Shown here piece after piece: positions 17,286 through 25,335 of a stretch of DNA of 36,143 nucleotides; within the stretch, counting starts at the first letter, position 1; each line of letters opens with the position of its first letter. This DNA is from Candidatus Gastranaerophilales bacterium. GTDB lineage: Bacteria; Cyanobacteriota; Vampirovibrionia; Gastranaerophilales; Gastranaerophilaceae. Position numbers and translations under genes: made by a program. The notes below the pieces were generated by a model, which ran no database searches, was not told where the DNA came from, and saw only the letters and a list, made by a program, of their open reading frames with translations. The stretch spans positions 1-36,143 of the forward strand of contig JAMPIM010000019.1 of NCBI GenBank assembly GCA_023662705.1, given 5' to 3'.

Positions 17286-17291
17286 ATTATA
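17286..17291 (-). promoter_or_regulatory. -10 box for pcrA, TATAAT
   Basis: A minus-strand consensus TATAAT lies 31 bases before the pcrA start. The -35 region is weak. Confidence 0.45.
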
Positions 17292-17343
17292 TATCAGCAT
17301 AGCATAAAATAAGTAATATTTGCAATTGAATAAAGGTGGTACA

Positions 17344-17919
17344 ATGATTGAAATTTTAAATTCTTTGGATGATGAGCAGAAACAACCCTCAATAATGGTT
17401 CCTATGGGTGATTTGGATGTTGCTGAGCATAATCCTGATGCGGTTGATGAGTTAGCAATGGAACTTGCTACAATCAAACAACCGGCTAAAAGAATTGCAA
17501 TCATTGGTTCACGTAACCTTGCTATTACTCATCAACAGATGATTGAAACTCTGGCTACTGCGCTTGTTATGCAAGGTAATACAATTATTACATCAGGCGG
17601 TTCCTGTGGTACTAACGCAGCTGCAATCCGCGGTGCAATGAAGTCTAATCCTGATAAGTTGAAGGTTATTCTTCCTCAAACTATCGGTCAGCAGCCTTCT
17701 GATGTTCAAGACCAGTTAATCGGAGTTCCTAATATCGTTGAACATTCCGATAGAGCTATGATGACTCTCGCTGATGCTTCAAGAGTTTGTAACAGAGAAA
17801 TTATTGATGACTGTAACCAGTTAATTTGTTTCTTATCCCATACAAGCCGCACTTTGCATACTGCAATTGACTATGCGGAAGAAAATCACAAAGTTGTTAC
17901 AGTATTTTACTTAGACTAG
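17344..17919 (+). CDS. DprA-like SLOG-domain protein
   Basis: A 191-aa protein with one Rossmann-like SLOG domain, as in DprA. The evidence is IAIIGSRNLA (start of the fold, about residue 42), TIITSGGSCGTNAAAIRGA (about 77-95), VILPQTIG, ADASRVCNREIIDDC and a C-terminal HTAIDYAEENHKVVTVFYLD. It lacks the SAM and winged-helix parts of full DprA, and resembles the short proteins annotated in cyanobacteria as DNA recombination-mediator protein A. The start at 17344 has AAAGGTGGT 4 bases upstream, and the earlier TTG at 17320 is rejected. A role in loading RecA on incoming DNA is inferred from homology. Nucleotide-derivative sensing is the alternative. Confidence 0.75.
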   Translation: MIEILNSLDDEQKQPSIMVPMGDLDVAEHNPDAVDELAMELATIKQPAKRIAIIGSRNLAITHQQMIETLATALVMQGNTIITSGGSCGTNAAAIRGAMKSNPDKLKVILPQTIGQQPSDVQDQLIGVPNIVEHSDRAMMTLADASRVCNREIIDDCNQLICFLSHTSRTLHTAIDYAEENHKVVTVFYLD

Positions 17920-17930
17920 GTTTTAGATAC

Positions 17931-19094
17931 ATGGATTTAATAAAGAAACTCACAGGGAAAAACCCTTCTGAGTATGAAGTTGTCGCAAAAAATCTTGTAA
18001 ACAATTCTGATGTGGAATTGTTCGCTAATCTTGTTAAACAGGATGATTTTTTATTTGATTTTATAAAAAATAATGTTGCAAAACGTATCCAAAATGCTTG
18101 CAGCAAAGCTAATTATCGCAATCTTTTGAGTTTTCTGGAATATTATTCACCGTCTTATGACACGATGATTGCTAGTGTCTTGAGTACTTTTGGCGGGAAT
18201 GAACTATTTGAAGAAATGAAAGAGCTCTTTTTAAATGGTGTTGATGCTCAAAAAGCTTATGCAGCAAAATATTTTACATTTACTCCTGAGTCGGCTAAAG
18301 AATTGCTGCCGCAAATTAGATTAGCTGCAAAATCTGACTTTGAACCTCTTTCAATGAATTCAATTGAAGTTTTGTCACTTTTGAAAGACGAAGTTTCTAA
18401 ATCAGAAGCCTTGAAAAATTTAGATAGTGAAGATGAGTTTGTTCAATATGATGCGGTCAAATTTTTGGTTAATTATCAGGCAAAAGATGCTCTTGATAAG
18501 ATTGTTGAAGTGATGAAAAAATCTTCGCTTTCTGAAAATATTGCTTCTGAGATTCCGTATTTGATTCCGTTTGATGAATTAATTGAAAAAGATATAGATA
18601 CTGCTTGTTTGGTTTTATGTTATATAATCAATGCGATTCCTGATATCATTGCACCTTCTGCGGTTTGTGATTATGATTTAAAAAATGTTTTTGAAAATCT
18701 GCCTCTCACCAGCTCAAGCGCTGTGTTATTGAGACTTGCAAAAGATAAATTCGAAGAACTGCTTTCAAATGATGAGTACCTCTTTGACTGTGACAAAAAC
18801 ACCAAAGACGAAGTTAAAGGTGTAAATGAGTTTTTGAAAGGGGTAAATACTCACAAGTTAAAAAGTTTATTCTACGATGAACTTTTTGACGGAAGTGATT
18901 TTGTATTCTTTGCGCTTGATTTTGTGGATGAAGTTGAAGAGTTGGAAACCCTTCTGGACAGTGAAAATCAGACTTTAGTTTTAAAGGTTCTTACAGTTTT
19001 AAAAGAAAGAAATTATTTGACAGATGAACATAAAGCTCTCGCGTTGAATAATATTACATCTGATGATATCAAGCAGATTGTCGGGGTGCTTTAG
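17931..19094 (+). CDS. HEAT-repeat-like helical protein, 387 aa, hypothetical
   Basis: A wholly alpha-helical acidic protein with recurring helix pairs, such as DEFVQYDAVKFLVNYQAKDA and the following KIVEVMKKSSLSENIAS, suggesting an alpha-solenoid of HEAT/ARM type. No catalytic motif or signal peptide is visible. It starts 11 bases after the DprA-like gene on the same strand, so the two are likely one transcript. Its 3' end overlaps a convergent gene by 26 bases. A scaffold role is the usual role of such folds, but partners are unknown. Confidence 0.7.
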   Translation: MDLIKKLTGKNPSEYEVVAKNLVNNSDVELFANLVKQDDFLFDFIKNNVAKRIQNACSKANYRNLLSFLEYYSPSYDTMIASVLSTFGGNELFEEMKELFLNGVDAQKAYAAKYFTFTPESAKELLPQIRLAAKSDFEPLSMNSIEVLSLLKDEVSKSEALKNLDSEDEFVQYDAVKFLVNYQAKDALDKIVEVMKKSSLSENIASEIPYLIPFDELIEKDIDTACLVLCYIINAIPDIIAPSAVCDYDLKNVFENLPLTSSSAVLLRLAKDKFEELLSNDEYLFDCDKNTKDEVKGVNEFLKGVNTHKLKSLFYDELFDGSDFVFFALDFVDEVEELETLLDSENQTLVLKVLTVLKERNYLTDEHKALALNNITSDDIKQIVGVL

Positions 19095-20010
19095 GGATTT
19101 TTTCTGAGCAGATTAAATCTCTGATTTTGTTTGCACCGTAGGTTGCCAGACCTGTTATAATTGCTCCTGATGCATAACTCATCATCGAGATTTTGTGGCA
19201 TTTTTTAACTTTTGCAAGCATGTCTCCCGTTACTCCTGCTTTTTTCGCGACCTCTGTTCCTTTTATATTGGCAATAAATTCTTCTGCGGTTAGAGGAAGC
19301 ATACATAATGTGGATAAAAGTCCGCAGTTGTTTTTGATTTTATCGTTTAGACCTTGGCCTTCTTCTTTTTTGTCTGTTAAGAGTGCTGTTGCTGAAACTG
19401 CTAAAGGACCGAATATAGCAAGAGGATTTCTTATCTGGGCAAGTGTTTTTATCAGAATATTTGAGGATTTGCTGTTGAGTTTATGTTGGATTTCGTGGAA
19501 CATTGGCGCTCCGAATTTCTCGAAATTACATACAACTGCATTTTGCGCAGGGGCAAAGAACGCATTTTCGCCTTTAACAACCTGATTAATAGTTTTATCC
19601 GTATCACTTTTTAGGTGAATGATACGAAATAATATTTTTGCAATCTTTTCGCCATATTTTTCCCCAATTCTTTCGGCTTTTGGGTTAACAGGTTGCTTTC
19701 TGCTGCGTTTTCTCTCCTGTTTTTTTTGTTCTAAGCCGTCTTCTAAGAATTTTTTTACTGAATCTTTTGTTTTTTCGTTTAAATCAATAACTTTGACATC
19801 GTTTTCCAGATGATTTTGTCTGATAGCATTTTCTATATATGGTCGATAACCGCCGCCTTGAATTTTTTTGAATTCACTTTGTATATACTTACCCATAGGA
19901 TATTTAAGCGCTTTTTTAAGATAGGGTTCAGCCTCCCAGGCAGCAACTGTCCCTGCTGTTCCAATAGCGAAATTTCTTAAACTAAAGTCATTGTTTTTAG
20001 TTGTACACAT
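19069..20010 (-). CDS. Putative M48-like membrane metalloprotease, 313 aa
   Basis: HEIQH (172-176) matches the zincin HExxH motif and sits in APMFHEIQHKLNS. Two hydrophobic segments follow (about 195-212 and 226-242). Then comes TAEEFIANIKG with E244 and N248, the order and spacing seen in M48 proteases such as HtpX, where the third zinc ligand is in an ExxxD motif after the membrane hairpin. The ExxxN here deviates by one residue. A basic linker (EQKKQERKRSRKQP) lies near residue 100 and another hydrophobic segment near 278-292. GAAGGTG precedes the ATG. The family assignment rests on motif geometry only. Confidence 0.5.
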   Translation of the reverse strand: MCTTKNNDFSLRNFAIGTAGTVAAWEAEPYLKKALKYPMGKYIQSEFKKIQGGGYRPYIENAIRQNHLENDVKVIDLNEKTKDSVKKFLEDGLEQKKQERKRSRKQPVNPKAERIGEKYGEKIAKILFRIIHLKSDTDKTINQVVKGENAFFAPAQNAVVCNFEKFGAPMFHEIQHKLNSKSSNILIKTLAQIRNPLAIFGPLAVSATALLTDKKEEGQGLNDKIKNNCGLLSTLCMLPLTAEEFIANIKGTEVAKKAGVTGDMLAKVKKCHKISMMSYASGAIITGLATYGANKIRDLICSEKIPKAPRQSA

Positions 20011-20076
20011 TAATTCTACACCTTCTCTTATATAAAGATTTTTTAGGTGTAAAAATTGCCTTTGTATAACAAATTA

Positions 20077-20358
20077 TTACATATAATTAATATTCCCGAG
20101 CTCTAAGTCTTTGTTAAACTCGCGAATTATATCAGACGATATTTTCCAGTTAATTTTTCCGTTAGGATATTTAATATAATGTTTGGTTGAGCATAATGTT
20201 GAAACATAGCATGCGTCAAGAACATTCATAAATGATATGTCTACGCTCATGTTTTCACAGTGGTATTTGTCTATATACGAGTTTATGTATTCAATAGCCT
20301 CCGAGGGGGTTTGGGTATTCGGAGTTACTATATCATTCTGGGGTAATAGTTGTAACAT
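20077..20358 (-). CDS. Hypothetical protein, 93 aa
   Basis: Begins MLQLLPQNDIVTPNTQ and ends EFNKDLELGNINYM. AAGGAA precedes the ATG. The centre has beta-like and helical stretches (VDISFMNVLDACYVSTLC) with two Cys flanking YVSTL. The pattern recalls a compact STAS-like or stress-type domain, but this is a weak impression. It lies alone between divergent and co-oriented neighbours, 67 bases upstream of the protease-like gene on the same strand. Confidence 0.6.
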   Translation of the reverse strand: MLQLLPQNDIVTPNTQTPSEAIEYINSYIDKYHCENMSVDISFMNVLDACYVSTLCSTKHYIKYPNGKINWKISSDIIREFNKDLELGNINYM

Positions 20359-20465
20359 GTATATTCCTTATCTACAATTATATAGACGGCAGTTTTTTTA
20401 GGTTATTGAATTAGAAATAAATAATATCCTTCGTATAGATGACATGAGTTGTTAACTTAATTTAG

Positions 20466-20471
20466 TATAAT
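20466..20471 (+). promoter_or_regulatory. -10 box TATAAT before the two-gene membrane pair
   Basis: A consensus TATAAT 25 bases upstream of the ATG at 20497. No clear -35 at normal spacing. Confidence 0.45.
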
Positions 20472-20496
20472 CTCTTTGTACAACCGAGGATATTGT

Positions 20497-21024
20497 ATGT
20501 TGAAAGATTTGTTTTTTAATATTTACGCACACATGGGCGGAAGTTTGACTTTTTTGTTTTTACTTTTTACCTTTATTATGCTTCCAATCTTAGTATGGAT
20601 AATCATTGACGGTATTATTAAATACAAAAAAGAGCGTAGGAAGTTTACTATTATAAAAACATTTTTGACTGTTGTTCTCGGGTTTGTTTTATTGCTTCCT
20701 GCTGTTGCTGATTTTGTTAATCTTTATGGAACTTTGTTTCAAAATAAAGACGCGCAAGGTTTGGCGGTTAAATTAGCACCAATACCATGGCAAAAAGGTG
20801 TTTATTATATAAAAATAGGTAATTCAACTTATACTGAAGACTCGATTGAATACTATACAAAAGCGTATGAACTTATTGGTTCATATAAGTATAAATGCTG
20901 GGGCGGGATTCCTCTTCTTAAATACTATCGTTACGGTTTATTAGACATTGCAGCAGAGATTGCAGAAAGTACAAATAATCAAAAAATGTTGGCAAAAATT
21001 AAGAAAGAGGCTCAACGTGATTAA
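20497..21024 (+). CDS. Two-pass membrane protein with helical tail, 175 aa
   Basis: GAGGA at 20486-20490 selects the ATG at 20497 over an upstream in-frame codon. Two transmembrane segments (about 17-41 and 52-75) are joined by a basic loop (KYKKERRKF). The following soluble part (about 95-175) is helical and has a single TPR-like pair (SIEYYTKAYELIGSYKYKC), with IAESTNNQKMLAKIKKEA at the end. Its last bases overlap the next gene's GTG start, indicating coupling. Function unknown. Confidence 0.7.
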   Translation: MLKDLFFNIYAHMGGSLTFLFLLFTFIMLPILVWIIIDGIIKYKKERRKFTIIKTFLTVVLGFVLLLPAVADFVNLYGTLFQNKDAQGLAVKLAPIPWQKGVYYIKIGNSTYTEDSIEYYTKAYELIGSYKYKCWGGIPLLKYYRYGLLDIAAEIAESTNNQKMLAKIKKEAQRD

Positions 21025-21793
21025 AAATTTTATAAAAGATTCTTTAACTTGTATAAGCAAAGATAATTGTTTTGTGCAAAAAGCAATCGGACTTTTCTTG
21101 TTTGTGATGTTATATTCTTATTCACAGCTTTTTGCTGTCGGATTATTTAACATCAAATTGCCGTTTTGGAATTATGCAGTACTTTCTTTAGTTGTTTTAG
21201 TAGTTATATTTATTATTAACGGTTATAAGGTTGCCTGTATTCAAGGATTAATGGAGCAGGATGAAACAACTGTATTTCCTTATCTTAATATCAAGAAAAA
21301 CTTTAGGGCGGGGATTAAATATACTCTTGCAATGATGGTTTTTTATATCCCGTTGTTTTATTTGCTGCAAGGATTTTCTTTGTTAGCAGGGTTTAGTATT
21401 GCAGTAGAACATGACATGCTTGCGCACTTTGGCTTTCCGTGCATTGTAATGGCAGGTATTTGTATTCTTGCTTCAATATTTTATAATTTTGTATGTTTAA
21501 TTGGTTTTAATCGAATTTACTGCGAAACAGAAAACTGGTTATCGTTTGTAAAATTTAAAGAATTATTTGTTTTAATAAAATCTGATTGGAAGAAATATCT
21601 TACAGCTGTTTTAATTCTTTTTGTAATTAATATTTTAAATATAACGCTTTTATTAGGCTTGAAAAGCTTCGAACTCGGTTATTTGAGTATCGTGCCGGCT
21701 GCTCTTTTAGCTTTGTATGAGTTTTATGTAAAAGTTTATGTGACAGCGAAGTTTAAAGGATATCAAGCGGATCAACATCAATTGCAAGCTTAA
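21017..21793 (+). CDS. Multi-pass membrane protein, DUF4013-like, 258 aa
   Basis: The start is taken as GTG at 21017, with AGAGG at 21006-21010, because the open frame upstream runs inside the previous gene. About six hydrophobic segments are seen. The region IINGYKVACIQGLMEQ followed by a polar stretch and then NIKKNFRAGIKYTLAM recalls DUF4013-type membrane proteins, with glycines at helix ends. It is coupled to the preceding two-pass protein and its 3' end overlaps convergent priA by 41 bases. A pair acting together in the membrane is likely; the role is unknown. Confidence 0.65.
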   Translation: MIKNFIKDSLTCISKDNCFVQKAIGLFLFVMLYSYSQLFAVGLFNIKLPFWNYAVLSLVVLVVIFIINGYKVACIQGLMEQDETTVFPYLNIKKNFRAGIKYTLAMMVFYIPLFYLLQGFSLLAGFSIAVEHDMLAHFGFPCIVMAGICILASIFYNFVCLIGFNRIYCETENWLSFVKFKELFVLIKSDWKKYLTAVLILFVINILNITLLLGLKSFELGYLSIVPAALLALYEFYVKVYVTAKFKGYQADQHQLQA

Positions 21794-23957
21794 TATCTTT
21801 TGGCAAAGTAATTTTGTCCATAAATTTGGAAACAAAATCGTGACCTTTTTGTGAAAGCTTGTTTTTGATTAAAATCTGGAAACGGTAGTATCCGTTGATT
21901 TTTGAGATAATACAAGGCGTTGGGCCGAGAGTTTCCAGATACTCTGTAAACCCGAATTTTTCTGTCATAGTAACTAATCTCATCGCAATTTCCATTGCGG
22001 ATTTTTCTGCACGGAAATTATTTTGAGATGACAAAATCAAACGGATTATCTGGCTGAACGGAGGGTAGTCAAACTCCTGCCGGGCTTTGATTTCGGTTTC
22101 AAAGAACTTGTCGTAATTCTGTGATTTTGCGGTCTGAAATGCGTAATAATCAGGGTTGTAAGTCTGGAATAAAACTTTTCCTTTGTATTCACCTCTTCCT
22201 GCACGTCCCGCAACCTGCGTGAGCAATTGGAACCCGCGTTCTGAGGCTCTAAAATCAGGTACAGAAAATCCTGTATCGGCGCTTATTACACCAACGAGTG
22301 TTACGTTAGGGTTGTCTAAGCCTTTTGCAATCATCTGGGTTCCGACCAAGATATCTATTTCACCTTTTTGGAATTTTCCTAAAAGTTCAATGTGTGCATT
22401 CTTTTTGGTCAGAATATCGCTGTCGATTCTTTCTACGCGGTAGTCAGGAAACAGTTCTTTTACCAGAATTTCAATTTTCTGAGTACCGCTGCCTGAATTA
22501 GAAAGCGCATCGCTTCCGCATTGAGGACAAAAATCAGGGAAGCTCATTTCTTTTGAGCAATAATGACATTTGAGCTTCTTCCCGTCAGCGTGCCAAACCA
22601 TCGGTATTGAACAATCAGGACACTCTACTACTGTCCCGCAGGCTTTACATTGTGTGTAAGTTGAGAACCCGCGTCGGTTCATTAGTAAAATGACCTGTTT
22701 CCCGTTTTCTACAGCTTCTTTTATTTCGGTTTGTAACGGTTTCGAAATGATACTGCGATAAGCTGCTTTTCCGTACTCTTGCATGTTGATTACTTCGGGC
22801 TTTGCTAAAGGTGCATTGTTAAACCGTTTCAGCATTTGGAAAATATTATTGTTGTTCTGCGCAAAGTAATAAGTCGAAACATCAGGGGTTGCAGAACCCA
22901 ATAAGAGCGGTGCCTGATGGAATTGTGCAAGTCTTCTTGCGACAACGCGGGCGTCATATCGCGGAGCAGGATTTGTTTGTTTGTAAGCTCCCTCGTGTTC
23001 TTCGTCAATAATAATTAATCCAATATTCTGTAATGGTGCAAATACAGCAGAACGAGCACCTGCAAGGATTCGGATTTCATTGTTGTATAGTCTTTGCCAA
23101 ACGTCATATTTTTCTCCGTCAGAAATACTGCTGTGCCAGATTGCAACATCTTTGATACCGAATTTGCGCGCAAGACGTTTTGTCAGTTGGGAGGCAAGTG
23201 CAATTTCAGGTGCCATAAATAAAACATTTTTTCCAGAATCCAAAACGTCTTTGATTAATTTGAAATAAACTTCAGTTTTACCAGATGCGGTTACACCGTG
23301 AAGAAGAATCGGATTAGGTGATTTTAATTTGCCTCGGATTCCTTCATAGACTGCCTGTTGGTCAGCAGATAGTTCAAATAACGGCTCAACTTCCACATCT
23401 TTAAATATTGTGAGCGGATTCCTGTAAACGTATTCTAAACTGATTTTAACATAGCCTGCTTCCGCAAGTTTTTTCATTGTTGCACGTGTGGTTTTGGCTT
23501 TTTCTTCAAACTCGATTAGAGGAGATTTTCCTTCTGTTTTAAGAAGTTCTAAAACCTCTTTTTGACGTTTTGTCAGCCCTTCAAAATCATCTTTAATCAA
23601 TTCGACTGATTGTTCTGTTTTAGAATTTTTCTCAATCAGTTTCATTGGTATTGCTGCATTCAGTACCGTTACAAAATCTGTGCAATAATAATTCGCAACC
23701 CATTCGAGGAGTTTGAGGTATTTTATTGAAAACAAAGGAGTTTCGTCTAAAATACGGTTGATTTTCTTGGCTCTTATTCCATCAGGTAAATAGTCCGAAA
23801 ATCCGACAATAAATGCATTAATTAATCCCTGACGTCCGAACGGCACGAGAACAGCCTGTCCGATTTGGATAATTTCCTTCATCTCGTCAGGTATTATATA
23901 GCTGAATGTTTTTACTCCCAACCCTTTGATATTTACTAAGACCAACGCGTATTTCAT
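21753..23957 (-). CDS. priA: Primosomal replication-restart helicase PriA
   Basis: An SF2 helicase that reloads the replisome at stalled forks; 734 aa, normal length. Walker A is GVTASGKT (221-228) and motif II is DEEH (318-321). Eight zinc-binding cysteines are all visible (C437, C440, C446, C449, C464, C467, C477, C480). DTGFSVPDFRASERGFQ and QVAGRAGRG form the later motifs. The N-terminal 3'-DNA-binding domain is present (YIIPDEMK, VLVPFG). The start follows directly after the merR stop (TAA then ATG), so the two genes form one message. Confidence 0.96.
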   Translation of the reverse strand: MKYALVLVNIKGLGVKTFSYIIPDEMKEIIQIGQAVLVPFGRQGLINAFIVGFSDYLPDGIRAKKINRILDETPLFSIKYLKLLEWVANYYCTDFVTVLNAAIPMKLIEKNSKTEQSVELIKDDFEGLTKRQKEVLELLKTEGKSPLIEFEEKAKTTRATMKKLAEAGYVKISLEYVYRNPLTIFKDVEVEPLFELSADQQAVYEGIRGKLKSPNPILLHGVTASGKTEVYFKLIKDVLDSGKNVLFMAPEIALASQLTKRLARKFGIKDVAIWHSSISDGEKYDVWQRLYNNEIRILAGARSAVFAPLQNIGLIIIDEEHEGAYKQTNPAPRYDARVVARRLAQFHQAPLLLGSATPDVSTYYFAQNNNNIFQMLKRFNNAPLAKPEVINMQEYGKAAYRSIISKPLQTEIKEAVENGKQVILLMNRRGFSTYTQCKACGTVVECPDCSIPMVWHADGKKLKCHYCSKEMSFPDFCPQCGSDALSNSGSGTQKIEILVKELFPDYRVERIDSDILTKKNAHIELLGKFQKGEIDILVGTQMIAKGLDNPNVTLVGVISADTGFSVPDFRASERGFQLLTQVAGRAGRGEYKGKVLFQTYNPDYYAFQTAKSQNYDKFFETEIKARQEFDYPPFSQIIRLILSSQNNFRAEKSAMEIAMRLVTMTEKFGFTEYLETLGPTPCIISKINGYYRFQILIKNKLSQKGHDFVSKFMDKITLPKDIKLAIDVDPLDIL

Positions 23958-24374
23958 TTAAACTGCGGTTTTCTCCTGTTTAACATTATTCATAGGGTTC
24001 CAGCTGTCTTCCTGATTATTATTAATCAAATCAAGATAAAACTGTTCTTTATAATTAAGAAGCTCAAGTTGTTGCTGCAATTCTTCCATTTGAGCTAATG
24101 CTTTTGTTTTTGTATCTATAATGATTTGATAGCGTTCGTTGATTGTAGAATCACCTTCAATGCATAAATCAATATAGCGTTTTACGGATTTGCCGTCGAC
24201 GCCGACTGAGCGCAGGCATTTAACCATTTTAACCCAGCCTAAATCGCTTTCGGAAAAAAGTCTAACATTGTTTTTATCTCTGCTCAAAAAAGGGAATAAG
24301 TCGTTTTTAGCCCAGAATCTGAGCGTGTGTTCGGAAATTCCCATCATATCGGCAACTTCTTTTACTGTATACAT
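23958..24374 (-). CDS. MerR-family regulator, AdhR/NmlR-like
   Basis: A winged-helix regulator of 138 aa. The N-terminal HTH (VKEVADMMGISEHTLRFW) is followed by a wing region ending RDKNNVRLFSESDLGWV and a coiled-coil dimer helix (about 85-115). Cys53 (MVKCLRSVG) and Cys71 (IDLCIEG) occupy positions at which I recall aldehyde- and thiol-reactive AdhR/NmlR proteins having conserved cysteines. Family members activate promoters with a 19-base spacer, which is exactly what lies upstream of the divergent operon. AGGAG precedes the ATG, and priA follows without a gap. The inducer is unknown; electrophiles or oxidants are the family norm. Confidence 0.85.
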   Translation of the reverse strand: MYTVKEVADMMGISEHTLRFWAKNDLFPFLSRDKNNVRLFSESDLGWVKMVKCLRSVGVDGKSVKRYIDLCIEGDSTINERYQIIIDTKTKALAQMEELQQQLELLNYKEQFYLDLINNNQEDSWNPMNNVKQEKTAV

Positions 24375-24395
24375 ATCAATTACTCCTCTAAGAAA

Positions 24396-24404
24396 ATTAT
24401 ATCA
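24396..24404 (-). promoter_or_regulatory. Extended -10 promoter for merR-priA, TGATATAAT
   Basis: A minus-strand TGATATAAT lies 21 bases before the merR ATG. The 15-base MerR-box candidate starts 13 bases upstream of this element, so the regulator could also control its own gene. Confidence 0.55.
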
Positions 24405-24412
24405 TGAATATC

Positions 24413-24443
24413 TTGACTGATAGCTGCTCTAAGGAGTTAAAAT
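24413..24443 (+). promoter_or_regulatory. MerR-type promoter with 19-base spacer and dyad (redox operon)
   Basis: TTGACT (24413-24418), a spacer of exactly 19 bases and TAAAAT (24438-24443). The motif TGATAGCTGCTCTAA (24418-24432) lies at the upstream end of the spacer. AGC-T-GCT is its symmetric core, with centre at spacer position 7. The overall form, CTTGACT then CTCTAAGG, resembles recalled AdhR/NmlR operators. The ATG at 24478 is about 28 bases after the expected transcript start. Confidence 0.7.
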
Positions 24444-24477
24444 ATTAAAAAACTTGATACATTATATGGAGAGTAAT

Positions 24478-25326
24478 ATGAAAAAAATACTGGCTTTACT
24501 TTTATTAGCGTCTCTGGTTGCAGGGAACTCAGTTTCGGCAGCTGTATTAAATCAGAAAGGAAATAAATCCATGGCAAAAATAGTTCAAACAGCAGGGCGT
24601 AATCAGCTTGGTAATTTTGCACCTGAATTTGCACATTTTAATGATGATGTTTTATTTGGCGAAAACTGGAATAATCAGGATATTGATGTTAAAACACGCA
24701 GTATTATAACGGTTGTATCTCTGGTTTCACAGGGTATTGCAGATTCATCTTTAAAACACCACATGCAAAATGCAAAAAATAACGGTGTTACAAAAGAAGA
24801 AATCGCGGCAATTCTTACGCATAACGCTTTTTATGCAGGATGGCCGAAGGCTTGGGCGGCATTTAATACAGCTAAAGAGGTTTGGACTGATGATGCTCCT
24901 GTTTTAAGTGAAAAAGAAAAATATGCAAAAACAATAATGTTTCCTATTGGAGAACCGAATGATGCATATGCAAAATATTTTACAGGTCAGAGTTATTTAG
25001 CTCCTATTTCTACATCACAGGTAAAAATGTTTAACGTAACTTTTGAACCAAAATGCCGTAATAACTGGCATGTACACAAAGCGGCTCAAGGCGGCGGACA
25101 AATGTTAATCGCTGTCGGCGGACGCGGATATTATCAAGAATGGGGAAAAGCTCCTGTTGAGATGAACCCGGGAGATGTTATAAATATTCCTGCAAATGTT
25201 AAACACTGGCACGGTGCTGCTCCTGACAGCTGGTTTTCGCATATTGCAGTATCAATAGACGGGGTTGATACTTCCAATGAATGGTTAGAACCTGTTAGTG
25301 ATTCAGAATACAACAAGTTAAAATAA
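24478..25326 (+). CDS. Exported carboxymuconolactone decarboxylase-like domain fused to cupin
   Basis: A 282-aa protein in three parts. The signal peptide MKKILALLLLASLVAG ends at about residue 22. A CMD/AhpD-like helical domain (about 40-137) has TRSIITVVSLVSQG and ILTHNAFYAGWPKAW. A C-terminal cupin beta-barrel (about 175-265) has metal-type histidines WHVH (H198, H200) and KHWHG (H243, H245). The CMD part lacks the CxxC of AhpD, so simple peroxidase chemistry is unlikely. GGAGAG at 24469-24474 sets the start. It is the first gene of a three-gene operon driven by the MerR-type promoter. Confidence 0.85.
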   Translation: MKKILALLLLASLVAGNSVSAAVLNQKGNKSMAKIVQTAGRNQLGNFAPEFAHFNDDVLFGENWNNQDIDVKTRSIITVVSLVSQGIADSSLKHHMQNAKNNGVTKEEIAAILTHNAFYAGWPKAWAAFNTAKEVWTDDAPVLSEKEKYAKTIMFPIGEPNDAYAKYFTGQSYLAPISTSQVKMFNVTFEPKCRNNWHVHKAAQGGGQMLIAVGGRGYYQEWGKAPVEMNPGDVINIPANVKHWHGAAPDSWFSHIAVSIDGVDTSNEWLEPVSDSEYNKLK

Positions 25327-25335
25327 GAGGGTAAG

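Noticed and set aside
17286..17316. A third MerR-type promoter before pcrA (TTACTT-N19-TATAAT)
   Set aside because: The spacer has 19 bases, but it lacks the TAGAGCAGCTATC motif, so I take the spacing as chance.
20948..21016. Upstream extension of the DUF4013-like gene
   Set aside because: The extension lies inside the preceding coding region and has a basic, non-hydrophobic sequence; GTG at 21017 has its own AGAGG.
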